From NCBI RefSeq assembly GCF_001187785.1, contig NZ_CP012154.1, positions 1,792,501 to 1,856,500 of the forward strand: a stretch of DNA of 64,000 nt. Direction: 5' to 3'. The translations under genes were made by a program, and so were the position numbers. Each line of letters starts with the position of its first letter. Within the stretch, counting starts at the first letter, position 1. Positions 60,586-64,000 of the stretch are shown here, piece by piece. Source of the stretch: Wenzhouxiangella marina (GTDB taxonomy: Bacteria > Pseudomonadota > Gammaproteobacteria > Xanthomonadales > Wenzhouxiangellaceae). Under the pieces are notes generated by a model, which saw only the letters and a program-made list of their open reading frames with translations, was not told where the DNA came from and did no database searches.

Positions 60586-61590
60586 TCAGCCCAGCCTGAC
60601 CGTGATTCGGCCCCGACCGCCACCTTCGAGTAAACGTCCGAAGCGCTCCGGCAGGCCCTCCAGATCGACGGGTTCGTCGGCAATGCTGTCCAGGTGCCGA
60701 GGCTTCCAGTCGCTGGCCAGCTTCTGCCAGAGCTGTTCTCTGATCGAGTAGGGGCAGGCGGCGGAGTTGATACCGAGCAGGCCGATGCCGCGAATGATGA
60801 AGGGCATCACCGTGGTGTGCAGGCCGATGCCACTGGCCATGCCGCAGGAGGCGATGTTGCCCCAGGGCTTGATCACCCGGGTCAGACCGGAGAGCGTGTC
60901 ACCACCGACATTGTCCAGCGCGCCGGCGAATTGCGCCGAGGCCAGCGGGCTCTCGGGCCAGTGAAGATCATGGCGGGAGATGCACTGCTCGGCACCGAGC
61001 GCATGCAACCAGTCGAACTCCTCGACCTTGCCGCTGATGGCGGTGACCGAATAGCCGGCCCGTGAGTACATGTCGACGGCCAGCGATCCCACGCCACCGG
61101 TCGCTCCGGTCACGCAGATCGAACCCATTTCCGGGGTCTGACCATTCGCTTCCATTCGATACAGGCCCAGAGCCGCGGTGAATCCGGCGGTGCCCAGGAC
61201 CATCGCCTCCTGCAGGCTCAGGCCTTCGGGCAGGGGGACCAGCCACTTCGAATCCACCCGGGCATACTCCGCATAGCCGCCGTCGCGGGTCTCGGACAGA
61301 CCGCAGCCGGTCATCAGGACCTCATCGCCTTCCTTGAAGCGGTCAGAGCGACTCTCGGCCACGGTGCCGGCCAGATCGATGCCCCCGTTGAGCGGAAATC
61401 GCCGCAGGATCTTGCCCTGACCCGTTCCGGCGAGCGCGTCCTTGTAGTTGATGCTCGACCAGGCCACGCGAACCACCACGTCGCCGTCGTTCTGGTCTTC
61501 GATCGACTGCTCGACCACGCTCGAACGATAGCCGTCCTCGTCGTCGAAGATGCGAAACGCCTTGAAGGAGGAAGGAATGTTGCTGGACAT
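60586..61590 (-). CDS. YhdH/AcuI-type NADPH-dependent quinone/acryloyl-CoA reductase
   Basis: 334-residue zinc-free medium-chain reductase. N-terminal pattern SSINYKDALAGTGQGKI, cofactor motif VTGATGGVGSLAVDM, and LTRVIKPWGNIASCGMASG match the YhdH/AcuI group, which reduces acryloyl-CoA to propionyl-CoA. Start ATG at 61590 with GGGAG upstream. Follows the lpd gene on the same strand after 90 bases. Confidence 0.9.
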   Translation of the reverse strand: MSSNIPSSFKAFRIFDDEDGYRSSVVEQSIEDQNDGDVVVRVAWSSINYKDALAGTGQGKILRRFPLNGGIDLAGTVAESRSDRFKEGDEVLMTGCGLSETRDGGYAEYARVDSKWLVPLPEGLSLQEAMVLGTAGFTAALGLYRMEANGQTPEMGSICVTGATGGVGSLAVDMYSRAGYSVTAISGKVEEFDWLHALGAEQCISRHDLHWPESPLASAQFAGALDNVGGDTLSGLTRVIKPWGNIASCGMASGIGLHTTVMPFIIRGIGLLGINSAACPYSIREQLWQKLASDWKPRHLDSIADEPVDLEGLPERFGRLLEGGGRGRITVRLG

Positions 61591-61680
61591 GATCTGCTCC
61601 CGTGGGGTCGATCTGGCTTGGCTGGTGCCTGCTCCGAGTCGGGCCGGGGCCATCGTGGGCCCCGGGCCTTCGAATGCGCC

Positions 61681-63108
61681 TCAGTTGGCCTTGTGGATGG
61701 CGCGCTTGTCGACGGCCAGCGCCGCTTCGTGCACGGCCTCGGACAGGGTGGGGTGGGCATGGACGATGCGGGCGAGGTCCTCGGCGCAGCCGTGGAATTC
61801 CATCGCCACGACGCACTCGGCGATCAGTTCGGAGGCATTCGGCCCGATGATCTGGACGCCCAGCAGAGTGTCATCTTCCTCGTCGGCCAGCACCTTGACG
61901 TGGCCCGCCGCGTGGCCCATGGCCAGACCACGGCCAGTGGCCGCGAACGGGAAGCTGCCGGCCTTGTAGGCGATGCCCTCGTCCTTGAGTTGGCGCTCGG
62001 TCTTTCCGACCCAGGCGATTTCCGGGTCCGTGTAGATCACCCAGGGGATGGTCTCGAAATTGATGTGCCCATGGCCCGTGGCGATCTTCTCGACCACGGC
62101 GATGCCTTCCTCCGAGGCCTTGTGCGCCAGCATCGGGCCGCGCACGATGTCACCGATGGCCCAGACGTTCTCGACGGAGGTGCGGCAGTCGTCATCGACG
62201 TCGATCTGGCCCCGATCGGTCAGCTTGATGCCGGCATCCTCGGCCAGCAGGCCTTCCGTGGCAGCTCGGCGGCCAACCGCGACCAGTAGGCGATCGAAGG
62301 TTTCCGAGTGCTCGCCCTGGGCGTCTTGGTAGGAGACGACGACCTGGCCGTCCTTCACCGTCGCCGAGGACACGCGCGCGCCGAGGCGGATGTCCAGACC
62401 CTGCTTCTTGAATTCACGAGCCGCGGCGCGGACCACGTCGGTGTCGAGGACGCCGAGCAGTTCGTCCATGGCCTCGAGCAGCACCACTTCCGAACCGAGG
62501 CGAGACCAGACGCTGCCCATTTCCAGGCCGATCACACCGGCGCCGATGACGCCGAAGCGCTTCGGTACCTGGTCGAATTCCAGCACACCTTCGTTGTCGA
62601 CGATGTACTCGCCGTCGATCTCGACGTTGGGAATGGTGAACGGCACGGAGCCGGCGGCCAGCATCACGTGCTTGCCCTCGGCGGTCCAGGTCTCGCCTTC
62701 GTGCGGGCTGACCTCGACCACGCGATTGGCCAGCAGCTTGCCCCAGCCATTGGCGAATTCGATCTTGTTGGCCTTGAACAGCTGCATCAGGCCGCTGTTG
62801 AGCTGCTTGACGACCTTGCGCTTGCGCTCGATCATCTTCGCCACGTCCATCCTGACGTCGGAAACACTGATGCCGTGCTCGGTGTAGTCGTGCTGGATGT
62901 GGTGGAAGTGCTTGGACGAATCGAGCAGGGCCTTGGAGGGCACGCAGCCCACGTTCAGACAGGTGCCGCCCGGCGCGGGCTTGCCGTCGCTGCCCTGGCG
63001 GTCGTCGATCAGCAGGGTCTTCAGATCGAGCTGCGCGGCGCGGATGGCCGCAGCATAGCCACCCGGGCCGCCGCCAATCACGATCAGATCAAATTGCTTG
63101 TCAGCCAT
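61681..63108 (-). CDS. lpdA: Dihydrolipoyl dehydrogenase (E3)
   Basis: 475-residue FAD disulfide oxidoreductase that reoxidises the lipoyl arm of 2-oxoacid dehydrogenases and GcvH. FAD motif GGGPGGYAAAIRA (12-24), redox pair Cys50 and Cys55 in GGTCLNVGCVPSK, NAD-binding GVIGAGVIGLEMGSVW, and active-site His-Glu in HAHPTLSEAVHE. Complete. It lies downstream of sucB on the same strand, with ACGAAG repeat copy 3 between them. Confidence 0.97.
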   Translation of the reverse strand: MADKQFDLIVIGGGPGGYAAAIRAAQLDLKTLLIDDRQGSDGKPAPGGTCLNVGCVPSKALLDSSKHFHHIQHDYTEHGISVSDVRMDVAKMIERKRKVVKQLNSGLMQLFKANKIEFANGWGKLLANRVVEVSPHEGETWTAEGKHVMLAAGSVPFTIPNVEIDGEYIVDNEGVLEFDQVPKRFGVIGAGVIGLEMGSVWSRLGSEVVLLEAMDELLGVLDTDVVRAAAREFKKQGLDIRLGARVSSATVKDGQVVVSYQDAQGEHSETFDRLLVAVGRRAATEGLLAEDAGIKLTDRGQIDVDDDCRTSVENVWAIGDIVRGPMLAHKASEEGIAVVEKIATGHGHINFETIPWVIYTDPEIAWVGKTERQLKDEGIAYKAGSFPFAATGRGLAMGHAAGHVKVLADEEDDTLLGVQIIGPNASELIAECVVAMEFHGCAEDLARIVHAHPTLSEAVHEAALAVDKRAIHKAN

Positions 63109-63173
63109 GTCGATTCCTTCTCGATTTCTGTTCCGCGACTCGAAATATCGAGCCTGCGGCTTGTGATTTGCTG

Positions 63174-63248
63174 AACCACGAAGGGCACGAAGTTCACGAA
63201 GAAAACCCTGTTTTTGCTTCCTTCGTGTTCTTCGTGCCCTTCGTGGTT
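63174..63248. repeat. ACGAAG-type inverted repeat, copy 3
   Basis: Left arm 63174-63203 and inverted right arm 63220-63248, loop about 16 bases with a T run. It sits in the 180-base gap between sucB and lpdA, inside what should be an operon. Confidence 0.8.
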
Positions 63249-63288
63249 ACATCGGTTCTTGCCGAAACGCCAGAATCAGCGCTCTTCC

Positions 63289-64000
63289 TCAGAGTCCTAG
63301 CAGCAGGCGGGACGGGTCTTCCAGGGCGTCCTTGACCGCCACCAGGAACTGCACGGCGTCCTTGCCGTCGATGATCCGGTGGTCGTAGGACAGGGCGATG
63401 TACATCATCGGACGAATCACCACTTCGCCGTTTTCGGCGATCGGGCGTTCCTTGATCGTGTGCATCCCCAGAATCGCGCTCTGCGGCATGTTGAGCAGCG
63501 GCGTCGAGATCAGCGAGCCGAACACGCCACCATTGGTGATCGTGAAGGTACCGCCCTGCAGGTCCTCGAGCTGGATCGTGCCCTTGCGTGCCTGAGTGGC
63601 GTAGTCGGCAATGGCAGCCTCGATCTCCGCCAGACTCATGCTCTCGGCGTTGCGCAGGATCGGCACCAGCAGGCCGCGGTCGGTGGACACGGCGATGCCG
63701 ACGTCCTGGTAACCGTGGTAGATGATCTCGTCACCATCGACGGAGGCGTTGACCACCGGGTGCTTCTGCAGGGCTTCGCAGCAGGCCTTGACGAAGAAGG
63801 ACATGAAACCGAGCTTGACGCCGTGCTTCTGGGCGAACTCGTCCTTGTAGCGGGCGCGGATGTCCATCACGGCCTGCAGATTGACCTCGTTGAAGGAAGT
63901 CAGGATGGCCGCCGTGTTCTGGGCCTCCTTCATCCGCTCGGCGATCCGCGAGCGTAGGCGCGACATCTTGACGCGCTCCTCCGGACGAGCGCCGCCGCCG
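63289..64000 (-). CDS. sucB: Dihydrolipoamide succinyltransferase (E2), C-terminal part
   Basis: The last 236 residues are visible; the N-terminal lipoyl and subunit-binding domains lie past 64000. The part begins [11 protein letters not shown], the Ala/Gly/Pro-type linker followed by [20 protein letters not shown], the classic start of the catalytic domain. Active-site His and Asp are in DHRIIDGKD. The [20 protein letters not shown] stretch is typical for the 2-oxoglutarate rather than pyruvate complex. Followed by lpdA. Confidence 0.93.
   Translation of the reverse strand, partial: GGGARPEERVKMSRLRSRIAERMKEAQNTAAILTSFNEVNLQAVMDIRARYKDEFAQKHGVKLGFMSFFVKACCEALQKHPVVNASVDGDEIIYHGYQDVGIAVSTDRGLLVPILRNAESMSLAEIEAAIADYATQARKGTIQLEDLQGGTFTITNGGVFGSLISTPLLNMPQSAILGMHTIKERPIAENGEVVIRPMMYIALSYDHRIIDGKDAVQFLVAVKDALEDPSRLLLGL

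Overview
The window is high-GC DNA from a gammaproteobacterium, most likely of the Lysobacterales (Xanthomonadales) and close to Wenzhouxiangella-type proteolytic marine bacteria. That placement is an inference from recalled family features: many secreted peptidases, GTAG-headed palindromic repeats, ACGAAG intergenic hairpins, and secreted proteins ending in a short F-x-D-R-F-E tail. Genes are dense, with short or overlapping junctions. I saw no tRNA, rRNA, CRISPR array, prophage or insertion sequence.

Region by region. 0-4.1 kb: a minus-strand run of a partial zinc alcohol dehydrogenase, a lipase-like hydrolase, MtfA peptidase and an acyl-CoA synthetase. 4.2-9.0 kb: plus-strand DUF1801 protein, secreted M20 amidohydrolase, JmjC/cupin hydroxylase and a secreted beta-helix protein. 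9.1-14.5 kb: a GtrB-like glycosyltransferase, ArsS radical SAM protein, fatty-acid/sterol desaturase, an APC permease and a TIGR04282-type glycosyltransferase, with a TIGR04283-type partner at 29.2 kb. These form a scattered arsenosugar-type gene set. 14.5-25.5 kb: an MFS remnant, SGNH hydrolase, Uup, a P-type ATPase, an uncharacterised Cys-rich secreted protein, an S41 peptidase facing a wHTH-TPR regulator, and a membrane protein. 25.7-33.7 kb: Mfd, SlyD, a RuBisCO-like protein (form IV), TrpS and an FAH-family protein.

35.1-39.3 kb holds the most interesting unit. It is a compact four-gene operon of a C39-like cysteine peptidase, an ATP-grasp ligase with an RLAN N-terminal domain, a GCS2 (YbdK-like) carboxylate-amine ligase and an N-formylglutamate amidohydrolase-family hydrolase. 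This is a predicted amidoligase system that makes, trims or attaches an unknown small peptide. gyrA follows.

42.8-52.7 kb is an extracellular proteolysis block: an M14 carboxypeptidase and an S8 subtilase with homologous C-terminal halves, and a divergent tricorn-like S41 protease. It is bracketed by two repeat-rich intergenic regions. 53.1-59.6 kb: gcvP and the cytochrome oxidase assembly and heme A genes (SURF1, SCO-like, CtaA, CyoE, DUF2909) without the oxidase subunits. 59.6-64 kb: peroxiredoxin, a PilH-like response regulator, a YhdH-type reductase, dihydrolipoyl dehydrogenase and the C-terminal part of SucB.
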